NCBI RefSeq assembly: GCF_002157225.2
Contig: NZ_CP020038.1
Coordinates: 2,696,501-2,760,500, forward strand
DNA length: 64,000 nt
DNA from: Agarilytica rhodophyticola
Lineage (GTDB): Bacteria; Pseudomonadota; Gammaproteobacteria; Pseudomonadales; Cellvibrionaceae
Direction of reading: 5' to 3'
The position numbers were made by a program, and so were the translations under genes. Positions 26,091 to 34,839 of the stretch are shown piece by piece. The notes below the pieces were generated by a model, which saw only the letters and a program-made list of their open reading frames with translations, did no database searches and was not told the origin of the DNA. Numbering within the stretch: the first letter of the stretch is position 1; every line of letters starts with the position of its first letter.

Positions 26091-26720
26091 ATGTCGGGAA
26101 AATTCATTACGATCGAAGGCACTGAAGGTGTTGGTAAGTCTACCAACTTAGCGTTTATTAAAGACAGAATGTTAGCCAAAGGACTGGACGTGGTCGTGAC
26201 TCGAGAACCGGGAGGCACGCCCGTCGCTGAAGAACTGCGTGAAATATTATTAGCCAATAGAGAAGAACGCTTCGATGCGACAGCGGAGTTATTAATTGTG
26301 TTTGCTGCTCGAGCTCAACATTTTAATAATGTGATACTACCTGCAATCGAACAAGGTAGCTGGGTTCTATGCGATCGCTTTACAGATGCTACTTTTGCCT
26401 ATCAAGGCTACGGTAGAGGCCTTTCTCTCGAGAGTATTGCTACCCTTGAAAATTTAGTACAAGGCAACATACAGCCAGATCTTACTTTTTTTCTCGATAT
26501 TGATGTAGAGCTTGGACTTAGGCGAGCCAACGCCCGGGGAAAACTTGATCGTTTTGAGCAAGAAAAATCCTACTTCTTTAATAATGTTCGTCAAGGATAC
26601 CAGCAGCGAATTAAACAATTCCCGCAACGCTTTTGTACCATTGATGCGGGACAAACCCTAGTAAACGTGCAAAAAGATATTGCATTAGCGTTAGATAAAT
26701 TTATTGATAGCCATCAATAA
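26091..26720 (+). CDS. tmk: thymidylate kinase
   Basis: A 209-residue P-loop kinase: FITIEGTEGVGKST (residues 4-17), VTREPGGTPVAEELRE, and DRFTDATFAYQGYGRG. It makes dTDP from dTMP and ATP for DNA synthesis. It is the last gene of the mltG-tmk group before the inverted rluA; holB, its usual successor, is displaced to 27484. Confidence 0.97.
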   Translation: MSGKFITIEGTEGVGKSTNLAFIKDRMLAKGLDVVVTREPGGTPVAEELREILLANREERFDATAELLIVFAARAQHFNNVILPAIEQGSWVLCDRFTDATFAYQGYGRGLSLESIATLENLVQGNIQPDLTFFLDIDVELGLRRANARGKLDRFEQEKSYFFNNVRQGYQQRIKQFPQRFCTIDAGQTLVNVQKDIALALDKFIDSHQ

Positions 26721-26750
26721 AACTTTATAGTCCTCGACGTTTTTTAATTG

Positions 26751-27395
26751 CTAAAACGTTGCCTCTGCTGCGATATGTATGTGCTTTTTAGTGATTGGAT
26801 GAGTAAAAAAAAGTTGCTCGGCATGCAAGCACATGCGATCTGCTTTGTTTTCAGATTCATTGTTTTTGTAAAATCTATCGCCAATAATGGGATGGCCTAT
26901 TTGTAACATGTGAACGCGAAGTTGATGGGTTCTACCGGTATAAGGTTTTAGTTGCATACGAGTGATAGCTCTTTCTTCGTCTCTTTTAATTACCCGAAAA
27001 TATGTGCTTGCTGCCTTACCTTGCTGCCAGTCAATGTGTTGTTTGGGTCGATTTGGCCAGTCACATATGAGTGGCGATTCAATGTCGCCGTAGTCGCAAC
27101 TTACTATCCCTGAAACCAAGGCGACGTAGCTCTTTTGGATTTGGCGATGTTCGAATATTTTTCCCAGCTGCTTTTGAGCTTGGTGGTGGAGGGCGAACAA
27201 TACTAAGCCAGATGTGGACATATCAAGCCGATGCACGACTCTAGCGTTAGGCATGCTTTTTTTTACCCTATCAAATAAGTTGTCAGGATCACTAAGGCCT
27301 GGAACGCAGAGTAATTCCGCAGGTTTATTGATGGCAATAAAGTCGTTATCTTGATAAACAATATCGATGGTTGGCTGGTTCAAATTAAAATTCAC
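26751..27395 (-). CDS. rluA: RluA-type dual rRNA/tRNA pseudouridine synthase
   Basis: A 214-residue protein without an S4 domain. The catalytic Asp motif VVHRLDMSTSGLVLFAL and the segment PLICDWPNRPKQH match E. coli RluA (219 residues), which makes pseudouridine at 23S rRNA 746 and at position 32 of several tRNAs; GRTHQLRVHM and IGHPIIGDRFY are also typical. It sits on the minus strand between tmk and holB, which are normally adjacent. ACGTTTT (26737-26743) and AAAACGT (26753-26759) form a possible hairpin at the convergent end with tmk. Confidence 0.92.
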   Translation of the reverse strand: MNFNLNQPTIDIVYQDNDFIAINKPAELLCVPGLSDPDNLFDRVKKSMPNARVVHRLDMSTSGLVLFALHHQAQKQLGKIFEHRQIQKSYVALVSGIVSCDYGDIESPLICDWPNRPKQHIDWQQGKAASTYFRVIKRDEERAITRMQLKPYTGRTHQLRVHMLQIGHPIIGDRFYKNNESENKADRMCLHAEQLFFTHPITKKHIHIAAEATF

Positions 27396-27483
27396 ACGCT
27401 TTTGTCGGTTTTAAGCTGGACGGCTCTAAGCAATCACCGCGATAATAGAGTGGTGTAGTGATAATCTATATTAGCGAGAATAT

Positions 27484-28473
27484 ATGAATGATGCCATATT
27501 GCCAATGCCGCCTTACGATTGGCAACAAGCACAGTGGGAACAGTTTTGTTCGCGCATCAATGCAGATAAATTACCCCATGCTTATATACTTGCGGGACAG
27601 CAGGGTATTGGAGTTGAAGACCTTGCGGTAGCAATGGGACAGTATTTATTGTGCTTATCACCGCTCAATAATATTGCGTGTGGCCGCTGTCGAGGTTGCC
27701 AGTTACTAAACTCAGGTACTCACCCCGATCTTTTGCACATTGCGCCGGAGAGTAAAGGAAAACCAATAAAAATTGATCAAATCAGAGAGCTTGCTAGCTT
27801 CGTGGATCAAACCGCGCAACAAGGAGGGTATAAAGTTATTGTACTTGGGCCTGCTGAAGCAATGAATATTAATGCAGCCAATGCCTTGTTAAAAAACTTG
27901 GAAGAGCCTGCAGGCAAAACTATGTTTTTATTAACGACTTCTGAAATGCATCAGGTTCTGCCGACTATTCGTAGTCGTTGTGCGAAACTTATGCTATATC
28001 CTCCAAGCACCAAACAAGCTCTGGATTGGTTGCATTCTGTTGGCGTTGAAAACGCGGAAGATTTATTGCAGGAAGTAAGAGGTGCGCCGATTCTAGCTAA
28101 ACAATGGGCGGATGAAGGCACCGATAAAGAGCGTTTACAGATAGTGGAGGATTTAACAGCAATTCTTAATCGCGATATCGAACCTATGGCTTTTGCTAAA
28201 AAATGGAGTAAGCATGAGCCATTGATACTTTTAGAATCTATGATGACAGGACTTGATTTAGTGCTGGCACATGTTTTAGCGGAGAAAAATTATCCGCAGA
28301 ATTATGATGCTTTAATCAAAACGATATCGCACCGGCCAGCTGAATTTTTGTTTCGTCTGAGAGATCGTCTGGCAGAAAAAAAATTACAGTTCCTAGCTTC
28401 ACCGAATCTAAATGCCGCACTTTTTATTGAAGAGCTAGTGCTTGATTGGTGCGCAATATTGAAGGCTGCTTGA
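27484..28473 (+). CDS. holB: DNA polymerase III delta' subunit
   Basis: A 329-residue clamp-loader subunit. The P-loop region is degenerate (AGQQGIGVEDLA), as expected for delta', which does not hydrolyse ATP. The zinc module shows cysteines in CLSPLNNIACGRCRGCQLL, followed by HPDLLHI. ANALLKNLEEP and SRCAKLMLYP are clamp-loader motifs. It works with gamma/tau and delta to open the beta clamp. The gene stands just after the inverted rluA, with its own region upstream (88 nt). Confidence 0.95.
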   Translation: MNDAILPMPPYDWQQAQWEQFCSRINADKLPHAYILAGQQGIGVEDLAVAMGQYLLCLSPLNNIACGRCRGCQLLNSGTHPDLLHIAPESKGKPIKIDQIRELASFVDQTAQQGGYKVIVLGPAEAMNINAANALLKNLEEPAGKTMFLLTTSEMHQVLPTIRSRCAKLMLYPPSTKQALDWLHSVGVENAEDLLQEVRGAPILAKQWADEGTDKERLQIVEDLTAILNRDIEPMAFAKKWSKHEPLILLESMMTGLDLVLAHVLAEKNYPQNYDALIKTISHRPAEFLFRLRDRLAEKKLQFLASPNLNAALFIEELVLDWCAILKAA

Positions 28474-28742
28474 CCTCATTGTTGTTCAATACTTAGTCTA
28501 TAATGTTAAAACCCTTAGCTATGTAGCTTTGTTTTTGTCGTTTACTAATCACTTGTTCATCAACCGCTGTTGAATGCCTATCATGCGGGAGCACATGAAT
28601 GATTAATATGTTTGCTAACATCATCAATCATGTAAAATTGCATAGAGTGACGGCAACAGCCCCTAGACAGTTAGGTGATTTTTCTCTAAATTGAGCGTAG
28701 TTATATAAATCGGCAAATATTAAAAAGATACTGGAATAAAAA

Positions 28743-29096
28743 ATGAAAGGTTTAGGCGGTTCAGCACGAAACGGTATATTGTCACTCACGATTCGTGACA
28801 AAGCTGTGTTATATGCGGCCTATATGCCTTTTGTGCAACATGGTGGGCTTTTTATACCCACCAATAAAACCTATAGTCTTGGTGATGAAGTATTCATGCT
28901 ATTGAGCTTAATGGATGAGCCTGAAAAGATACCTGTTGCCGGTAAGGTGGTTTGGATTACACCAAAGGGGGCTCAAGGTAATAGAGCGGCAGGCATAGGC
29001 GTACAATTTAGTGGTGATGATGATATTGCCAATAATAAAATTGAGAATTATTTAGCCGGTTCCCTTGAATCAGATCGTCCTACTCATACGATGTAG
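28743..29096 (+). CDS. pilZ: type IV pilus assembly protein PilZ
   Basis: A 117-residue PilZ-domain protein nearly superimposable on Pseudomonas PilZ: GLFIPTNKTYSLGDEVFMLL, IPVAGKVVWITPKGAQGNRA and the C-terminal SDRPTHTM. It lacks the RxxxR motif for c-di-GMP binding, as does the Pseudomonas protein, which acts by contacting FimX and PilB in twitching motility. It implies type IV pili encoded elsewhere. The 269-nt gap after holB is unusually long; tatD follows after 77 nt. Confidence 0.95.
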   Translation: MKGLGGSARNGILSLTIRDKAVLYAAYMPFVQHGGLFIPTNKTYSLGDEVFMLLSLMDEPEKIPVAGKVVWITPKGAQGNRAAGIGVQFSGDDDIANNKIENYLAGSLESDRPTHTM

Positions 29097-29173
29097 ATTA
29101 CTTTGGTACTTTAAATCTTACCTGCTATTTATCTGTTATTTTCCAACTTCTCCTCTTATTTTCGTGATTAATC

Positions 29174-29953
29174 ATGCTTGTAGATTCTCATTGTCATTTA
29201 GATAGGCTCAAACTCGACGGATACGATAACGGTTTGGACGACGCCATCGCCGAAGCCAAGTCTCGTGGTGTTAGTCACATGTTATGCGTATGCATTAGCG
29301 AAGAAAATAAAGACGTTGTTGTAGATATCGCACGGCAATTTCCTCAGGTATATGCTTCAGTGGGCATTCACCCTTGCGATGTTAAGGAGAATGTGGTCGG
29401 CGAGAGTGATTTGCTGGCTTGGTCGCAAATGCCTAAGGTTGTTGCTCTAGGGGAGACAGGCTTAGACTACTACTACAGCAAGGAATCTGAGCGGCAACAA
29501 AAAGAGAGTTTTGCTAGGCATTTGTCTGCAGCGGGTACTCTTGGCTTACCTGTTATTGTTCACACCAGGGAAGCGCGCGATGACACCATTGATCTTATTC
29601 GCGGTGAAGGTAATAGTGAGAGTGCAGGCGTACTGCATTGTTTTACCGAAGATTGGGAAATGGCGAAGAAAGCACTAGATCTTAATTACTACATCTCTAT
29701 CTCAGGCATTGTGACGTTTAAAACAGCCAATCAAATACGTGATGTGGTAACAAAGATGCCGCTGGATCGCCTGCTCATAGAAACCGATTCTCCCTATCTC
29801 GCACCGGTTCCATATCGAGGTAAGTCAAACGAGCCTAAGTATGTGCGCGAAGTGGCAGAATATATCGCTGAGCTTTTGAATATTAGTCTTGAGCAAGTGG
29901 CCGAATCGACCACGGCTAATTTTTTCCGATTATTTGATAAAGCTAAAGCTTAA
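29174..29953 (+). CDS. TatD-family metal-dependent hydrolase
   Basis: A 259-residue TIM-barrel hydrolase with the metal ligands in DSHCHLDR (residues 4-11), GETGLDYYY, HTREA, HCFTED and ETDSPYLAP. Family members are 3'-5' DNA/RNA exonucleases or D-tyrosyl deacylases. This one is the YcfH type, encoded after pilZ as in Pseudomonas. Its TAA overlaps the stop of the glycosyltransferase gene on the other strand by 4 nt. Confidence 0.94.
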   Translation: MLVDSHCHLDRLKLDGYDNGLDDAIAEAKSRGVSHMLCVCISEENKDVVVDIARQFPQVYASVGIHPCDVKENVVGESDLLAWSQMPKVVALGETGLDYYYSKESERQQKESFARHLSAAGTLGLPVIVHTREARDDTIDLIRGEGNSESAGVLHCFTEDWEMAKKALDLNYYISISGIVTFKTANQIRDVVTKMPLDRLLIETDSPYLAPVPYRGKSNEPKYVREVAEYIAELLNISLEQVAESTTANFFRLFDKAKA

Positions 29954-31059
29954 GCCGCTGCATCACTTGGCTTAAATGCGACACCTTGTTTAGGAGTAGG
30001 GTAGTCTCGGAAACTGGCGACATCCGGTGCTTCGGTGCGTGCCCACAGGTCATCAACCAGCTGCTCGCGCGACCCAGACTCTTTCCACTTAGCATTTTTA
30101 ATCCAGTCAACAATGGCGGCTGCAACATTGGGGTAGACAACTTGCTTGCCCTCCCAGCTTTCGAGCCAGCGTCGAATCTGCAGCGGATCTAGGGTATCCA
30201 TAGACATCCCCAAACCTAACTCCTCAAGTGCGCGAGCGTTGGAGAGCTGTTCCATTTGTCCTGTGAGAGGTTTAATCAATAATTTCTTACCCAGCTGAAT
30301 AGCCTCACTTGACAGTTCAAAGCCGGCATTGCAGATGACGCCGCCAGCTGTGGCGAGATCCTGCTTGAAGCCTTCTCGAGAAAGGGGTTTTAGCTGGATA
30401 TGCCCACGGCTTTCGTACTGAGGGAAGGGCCCGTAAAAAACAAACAGATGATCGTCGAAAGGTTCCAATAAAGAAATCACTTCCTGACTTGACTCAAAAC
30501 CCAGGTATACCACGATTTTATTTGGATCACTGAGCTCGCTGGTGGCGTGGGTTTCCGCTATGGGAGGTAGAATAGACTGATTGAAATGATGCCAGTGAAG
30601 GCCCAACCCCATGGAAACTGGTGCAAAATTCTGCATGATAAGGCGCGGAACGAGTGATGCCCCTCTTTTGGGTACACTAAAGTCGAAAGCGTATTGATGA
30701 CCGACGCCAATGCAGGTTTTCCCTGCTCGCTTAGCTGCCCAGGCCACAATAGGTTCGAAGTCCGTCAGGATGACATCGTAGCTATCAAGGGAGAGGCTTT
30801 TTACGTCCTTCCAAAACTGAAGCAGACTATTGTGCTTTATAGTGCGAAGGATTTTGAGGTCTCCTGCTTCATGGATAAAGGTTAGGCCACGGTAGCATTG
30901 CCAGTCGCCAAACTCATCCATATCGAAAAAATCAGCTCTATCTCGGCCTGAGAAAATATAATCTACCTCAATGCCTGCCGCTTTAAAATGTTTGCACATC
31001 GCTCGCGCACGAGTGATGTGGCCATTGCCTGTAGCTTGTACCCCGTAAAGTATTTTCAT
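29950..31059 (-). CDS. MJ1255/VC2487-family glycosyltransferase
   Basis: A 369-residue protein of GT-B-like form: GVQATGNGHITRARAMCKHF at the N-terminus (glycine-rich donor/acceptor loop) and GGVICNAGFELSSEAIQLGKKLL in the C-terminal half, where nucleotide-sugar transferases keep a GG...E pattern. The MJ1255/VC2487 family has this layout; no product is known. The ATG is directly adjacent (0 nt) to the stop of the PAP2 gene upstream, so the two are cotranscribed, suggesting a lipid-linked or envelope glycan role (inference). Confidence 0.85.
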   Translation of the reverse strand: MKILYGVQATGNGHITRARAMCKHFKAAGIEVDYIFSGRDRADFFDMDEFGDWQCYRGLTFIHEAGDLKILRTIKHNSLLQFWKDVKSLSLDSYDVILTDFEPIVAWAAKRAGKTCIGVGHQYAFDFSVPKRGASLVPRLIMQNFAPVSMGLGLHWHHFNQSILPPIAETHATSELSDPNKIVVYLGFESSQEVISLLEPFDDHLFVFYGPFPQYESRGHIQLKPLSREGFKQDLATAGGVICNAGFELSSEAIQLGKKLLIKPLTGQMEQLSNARALEELGLGMSMDTLDPLQIRRWLESWEGKQVVYPNVAAAIVDWIKNAKWKESGSREQLVDDLWARTEAPDVASFRDYPTPKQGVAFKPSDAAA

Positions 31060-31575
31060 TTAAAATAATATGCCTACCAAAATGAAACAGATCGAACTAC
31101 CGAGAAGCGCTCCTGCTAAGATATCGCTTGGAAAGTGGACTCCCAGCATAACTCTAGCAACTCCTACACAGCAGGCCCAAGGATAGAGCATTAAGCCGAG
31201 CCATGGATAAAAGAAGTATATACTGCTAATCATGAAAAAAGCAGCGGATGTATGGCCAGATGGAAAGCTGAACTGGTCGGGGGGTTCAACCTCACTCTTA
31301 AAGCCGGGAATGGCCGCTGGAGGTCGATTTCTGCGGAATATTGACTTAAATGACTTGTATGCAATACGCTCAATCAAAAAGCCTATTGCCAGCAACTGCG
31401 CGATAGCCCAATGCTGGTTGTAAAGAAATATAAAACCGACAAGAAAATACAAGTGCCCATCAGCAGACATAGAGATGAGACGGCTAATGCGCACAACGAT
31501 ATCTCTGTGCTTGTATCGCAGACACCAATCAAACGTCAAAATGTCGTAATTATGTATGCTTCGTAAAAGGCGCAT
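31060..31575 (-). CDS. PAP2-superfamily phosphatase, membrane bound
   Basis: A 171-residue protein with four to five membrane helices and the three PAP2 motifs: KSIFRRNRPP, PSGHTSAAF and RVMLGVHFPSDILAG. These phosphatases remove phosphate from lipids such as undecaprenyl pyrophosphate or phosphatidylglycerophosphate. Start ATG at 31575 is fixed by an AGGAGG 8 nt upstream; an in-frame codon at 31599 lacks one. It is the first gene of a two-gene operon with the glycosyltransferase. Confidence 0.92.
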   Translation of the reverse strand: MRLLRSIHNYDILTFDWCLRYKHRDIVVRISRLISMSADGHLYFLVGFIFLYNQHWAIAQLLAIGFLIERIAYKSFKSIFRRNRPPAAIPGFKSEVEPPDQFSFPSGHTSAAFFMISSIYFFYPWLGLMLYPWACCVGVARVMLGVHFPSDILAGALLGSSICFILVGILF

Positions 31576-31740
31576 GTATTTTCCTCCTCTTTCTTGCACA
31601 TTAAAGTCCTTTGATGACGAAAATATGAGACATATATGTCAGTTATGTTACATTTTTATACGCCACATTTGTACCTCCATGAGTTAAGGATAATAGCTAT
31701 GATAGAATCGCACGCAAAAATGACACTCTGAAGGTAGATA

Positions 31741-32370
31741 ATGAAGCAACAACTTACCACGATGCTGGAAATGCAGGACGCTATGAATACCAAGGTACAT
31801 GCCGACTGGCGTCAGCGAAATCATGAATGGTATCGCGCAATTTGGATTGAATGTGCCGAACTTTTAGATCACTACGGTTGGAAGTGGTGGAAAAAACAAC
31901 AACCGGATAGAGATCAAGTTATTCTGGAGCTGGTTGATATTTGGCATTTTGGCCTCAGTATTGTTTTAAGCAACGAAAGTTCTGTGGATGATAAAGTGGC
32001 GAAACTTTGTGAGGAGCTGGACTTTGCCGATGTTGAGTGTGATTTTGCCAGCGACGTCGAAGTATTCGCAGCGACGACTCTGACGACGAAAACGTTTGAT
32101 GTTACAGGTTTTTCTCGTCTTATGTGCGGCATTGGCCTAAGCTTTGATGAGCTGTACCGACGTTATGTGGGTAAAAATGTGCTGAATTTCTTTCGACAAG
32201 ACCATGGCTACAAAGAAGGCACTTACCGTAAGACTTGGCAGGGCAAGGAGGATAATGAGCACCTTGTGGAGATAATCGAGCAACTTGATACAACGCAACA
32301 GGGATTTAAAGATACGCTCTATACTGCATTATCAGATAGATATAAGAATTCTAGCGAGAATAACCTCTAG
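31741..32370 (+). CDS. dimeric all-alpha dUTP diphosphatase
   Basis: A 209-residue helical protein of the dUTPase_2/MazG-like fold. Metal-binding motifs are visible as IECAELLDHYGWKWWKK (ExxE) and ELVDIWHFGLS (ExxD). It hydrolyses dUTP to dUMP and PPi, keeping uracil out of DNA. This form is unrelated to the trimeric Dut. A TAGAAT -10-like box (31703-31708) lies upstream. An inverted repeat TCTAGAGC/GCTCTAGA (32366-32373, 32384-32391) spans the stop codon, without a T-run. Confidence 0.88.
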   Translation: MKQQLTTMLEMQDAMNTKVHADWRQRNHEWYRAIWIECAELLDHYGWKWWKKQQPDRDQVILELVDIWHFGLSIVLSNESSVDDKVAKLCEELDFADVECDFASDVEVFAATTLTTKTFDVTGFSRLMCGIGLSFDELYRRYVGKNVLNFFRQDHGYKEGTYRKTWQGKEDNEHLVEIIEQLDTTQQGFKDTLYTALSDRYKNSSENNL

Positions 32371-32459
32371 AGCCTATTAAGGAGCTCTAGATTGGCTTCT
32401 AAATTAAAATAAATGACGAGCCCGCTTTGTATTGATGCAAAGGATTAATGAGTAATTTA

Positions 32460-32487
32460 ATGACTTTTTTTCCAATTTCTCTATAAT
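32460..32487 (+). promoter_or_regulatory. sigma-70-like promoter for mdh
   Basis: ATGACT (32460-32465, four matches to the -35 consensus), 16-nt spacer, TATAAT (32482-32487), followed by TGCGGCC. Confidence 0.55.
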
Positions 32488-32557
32488 TGCGGCCGCTTAG
32501 TTTTTAAGGATCATTGTGATCTCTACCCTTACTCAAGAAAGCAAACGGAGAAATATC

Positions 32558-33541
32558 GTGAAATCACCCGTTCGTGTTGCCGTAACAGGCGCTGCAGGCC
32601 AAATTAGCTATTCCCTTTTATTCAGAATCGCCGCAGGCGAAATGTTGGGCAAAGATCAACCCGTCATTCTCCAGCTGCTGGAAATTACCCCCGCTTTAGA
32701 CGCTTTAAAAGGCGTTGCGATGGAACTAGATGACTGTGCATTCCCTCTTTTGCAAGAAATGGTTTGCACTGATGACGCCAATGTGGCCTTCAAAGATGCT
32801 GACTACGCGTTACTAGTTGGTGCTCGACCACGTGGCCCCGGCATGGAACGTAAAGATTTATTAGAAGCCAATGCGGCTATTTTCTCTGTGCAAGGCAAAG
32901 CCATTAATGATCATGCTTCACGTGATATTAAAGTGCTTGTTGTCGGTAATCCAGCCAATACTAATGCACTAATTGCCCAGCGTAACGCACCAGATATCGA
33001 TCCTCGTCAATTTACTGCGATGACACGCCTTGATCACAATCGTGCGATGACCCAATTGGCCCAGAAACTTAATGTGTCAATCAATGATGTAAATAAAATG
33101 ACAATCTGGGGTAACCATTCTTCCACACAATACCCTGATCTATTTCATGCCTTTGTCGACGGTGACGTGGCGGTAGAGAAGGTGGATCAGCAGTGGTACA
33201 AGGAAACTTTTATTCCAGATGTCCAGCAACGCGGTGCGGCGATTATTAAAGCGCGTGGTGCATCGAGTGCTGCCTCTGCTGCCAATGCTGCTATTTTCCA
33301 TATGCGTGACTGGGCGCTTGGCTCACCAGATAACGACTGGGTAAGCATGGGCGTATATAGCGATGGCAGCTATGGTGTTGAAGAAGGGCTTATCTACTCT
33401 TTCCCATGTATATGTAAGGATGGCGACTGGCAAATTGTTCAAGGTTTGAGCATTGACGACTTCTCTCAGGAAAAAATGACTGCCACTGAGCAAGAGTTAA
33501 AAGAAGAGCGAGATGCGGTGAAGTCTTTATTACCTTCATAA
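32558..33541 (+). CDS. mdh: malate dehydrogenase, NAD-dependent
   Basis: A 327-residue enzyme of the TCA cycle. [19 protein letters not shown] is the NAD-binding start, [13 protein letters not shown] and [14 protein letters not shown] follow, and the catalytic His is in [12 protein letters not shown]. It interconverts malate and oxaloacetate. This is the cytosolic-MDH-like group rather than the E. coli group. I chose GTG at 32558 ([11 protein letters not shown]) with CGGAGA upstream; the ATC/ATT-region frame to 32516 adds 14 residues outside the conserved length. Confidence 0.95.
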   Translation: MKSPVRVAVTGAAGQISYSLLFRIAAGEMLGKDQPVILQLLEITPALDALKGVAMELDDCAFPLLQEMVCTDDANVAFKDADYALLVGARPRGPGMERKDLLEANAAIFSVQGKAINDHASRDIKVLVVGNPANTNALIAQRNAPDIDPRQFTAMTRLDHNRAMTQLAQKLNVSINDVNKMTIWGNHSSTQYPDLFHAFVDGDVAVEKVDQQWYKETFIPDVQQRGAAIIKARGASSAASAANAAIFHMRDWALGSPDNDWVSMGVYSDGSYGVEEGLIYSFPCICKDGDWQIVQGLSIDDFSQEKMTATEQELKEERDAVKSLLPS

Positions 33542-33564
33542 GTAAGCGCTGAAGTAGCTTTTCT

Positions 33565-33601
33565 AAAAACGCCAAAACTCATAATTTTGGCGTTTTTTTT
33601 T
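33565..33601 (+). terminator. intrinsic terminator after mdh
   Basis: AAAAACGCCAAAA (33565-33577) pairs with TTTTGGCGTTTTT (33585-33597) across a 7-nt loop, followed by further T residues. It is the clearest terminator in the window; the A-run on the left arm could make it work in both directions. Confidence 0.92.
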
Positions 33602-33693
33602 GCTAAAGAAATCTGCTGACTATCTTAATTACGTAATTGCCAATAAAATTCAACCCTTATATTTGCAACCATTATTTAGAGAAAAACTAGCTT

Positions 33694-34170
33694 ATGTCCT
33701 TCCCAAAAATTGGCAATAAAGCGCCCGCTTTCACTTTACTTAATCAGCATGGCGAAAAAGTAACCCTGTCTTCTTTTGCAGGTAAGAAGAATGTTGTTCT
33801 TTACTTTTACCCTAAGGCTCTTACACCTGGCTGCACTACACAAGCATGCGGAATTCGCGACTCTAAGAAAGAATTAGAAGATCTGGATACCGTGGTGTTT
33901 GGTGTTAGCCCTGATCCGGTAGATAAACTGGTGCGCTTTATCGATAAACATGAGCTAAATTTTGATCTGCTGTCCGATGAAGGACACGCTATTGCTGACA
34001 AATACGGCGTCTGGGGCTTAAAAAAGTTTATGGGTAAGGAGTTTATGGGGTTGATCAGAACCACTTTCATTATAGGTAAGGATGGTCGCCTCCTAAAAGT
34101 TATGGATAAATTTAAGACCAAAACCCATCATGAAGATCTGCTTGCCACATTGGGCGAGTTGGGCGTCTAG
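33694..34170 (+). CDS. bcp: peroxiredoxin, Bcp type
   Basis: A 158-residue thiol peroxidase with the peroxidatic Cys in YFYPKALTPGCTTQACGIRD (Cys about residue 47) and a second Cys five residues later, the atypical two-cysteine Bcp arrangement. It reduces hydrogen peroxide and organic peroxides with thioredoxin. It forms its own unit between the mdh terminator and a long gene-poor region. Confidence 0.93.
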   Translation: MSFPKIGNKAPAFTLLNQHGEKVTLSSFAGKKNVVLYFYPKALTPGCTTQACGIRDSKKELEDLDTVVFGVSPDPVDKLVRFIDKHELNFDLLSDEGHAIADKYGVWGLKKFMGKEFMGLIRTTFIIGKDGRLLKVMDKFKTKTHHEDLLATLGELGV

Positions 34171-34827
34171 ATTCCCTGTTATAAAGTACTTTTTAATGTT
34201 ATCAACACCTCTAGCACTTGCAGAGGTGTCGTAAGCAAGACACTGATGCGTAAAAATCGTTTTGCCATCGATATCGAAGAGCCTCTGTGCTTGACTAAGA
34301 AGTTTTTGAACGCTCTTGCGTGATATTTCTAAAAAAACGTTCCGGCAATTTCCCCTAGATGATCACAATAACAGAAGCCTAAGTCGTTATTCTCAATGAA
34401 TTGGTGACCCCGGCGGTGACGTTAAATTCATCATTCTCTGCCTTGCCGATATCCATAGATCGAAAGGTAGGGGTCTCTTTGATGAGTATTACTGGCGCCC
34501 AAACCTATCACAAGCTTTGAAAGCCGCAAATCGCTATAGACAAACACCGAGTAAACTCGCATCATAGACGATCTAATCGATAACTTAATCGTATTTTTAG
34601 TTGGTTTTGTGCTCTATATGGGTTCAAAATGCTCAGGTTGGCTTTGATGACAAAGTGTAAGTCACGGCGAAAATAAGACAATTCTTATACTTGGAGTTAA
34701 ATTATTGTCGTCTTATTTTTCTTGTTGGCGCGATAAAGCCTAGGCGTGTAGGTATTAAGCCGCATAATCTGAGTGGCAGTATGTGGGGTCGATGCCCTGC
34801 ATTTAAGAACATAAATGATTAACAAAG
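34171..34827. other. 657-bp region without a recognised gene
   Basis: No intact gene. Base composition is less AT-rich than in the next gap and short open stretches occur. On the minus strand about 40 codons (roughly 34380-34505) read open, with a fragment such as SMDIGKAENDEFNV, but frames change and stops follow on both sides. It may be a decayed gene; I could not identify it. Confidence 0.4.
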
Positions 34828-34839
34828 GTGGTGATTATT

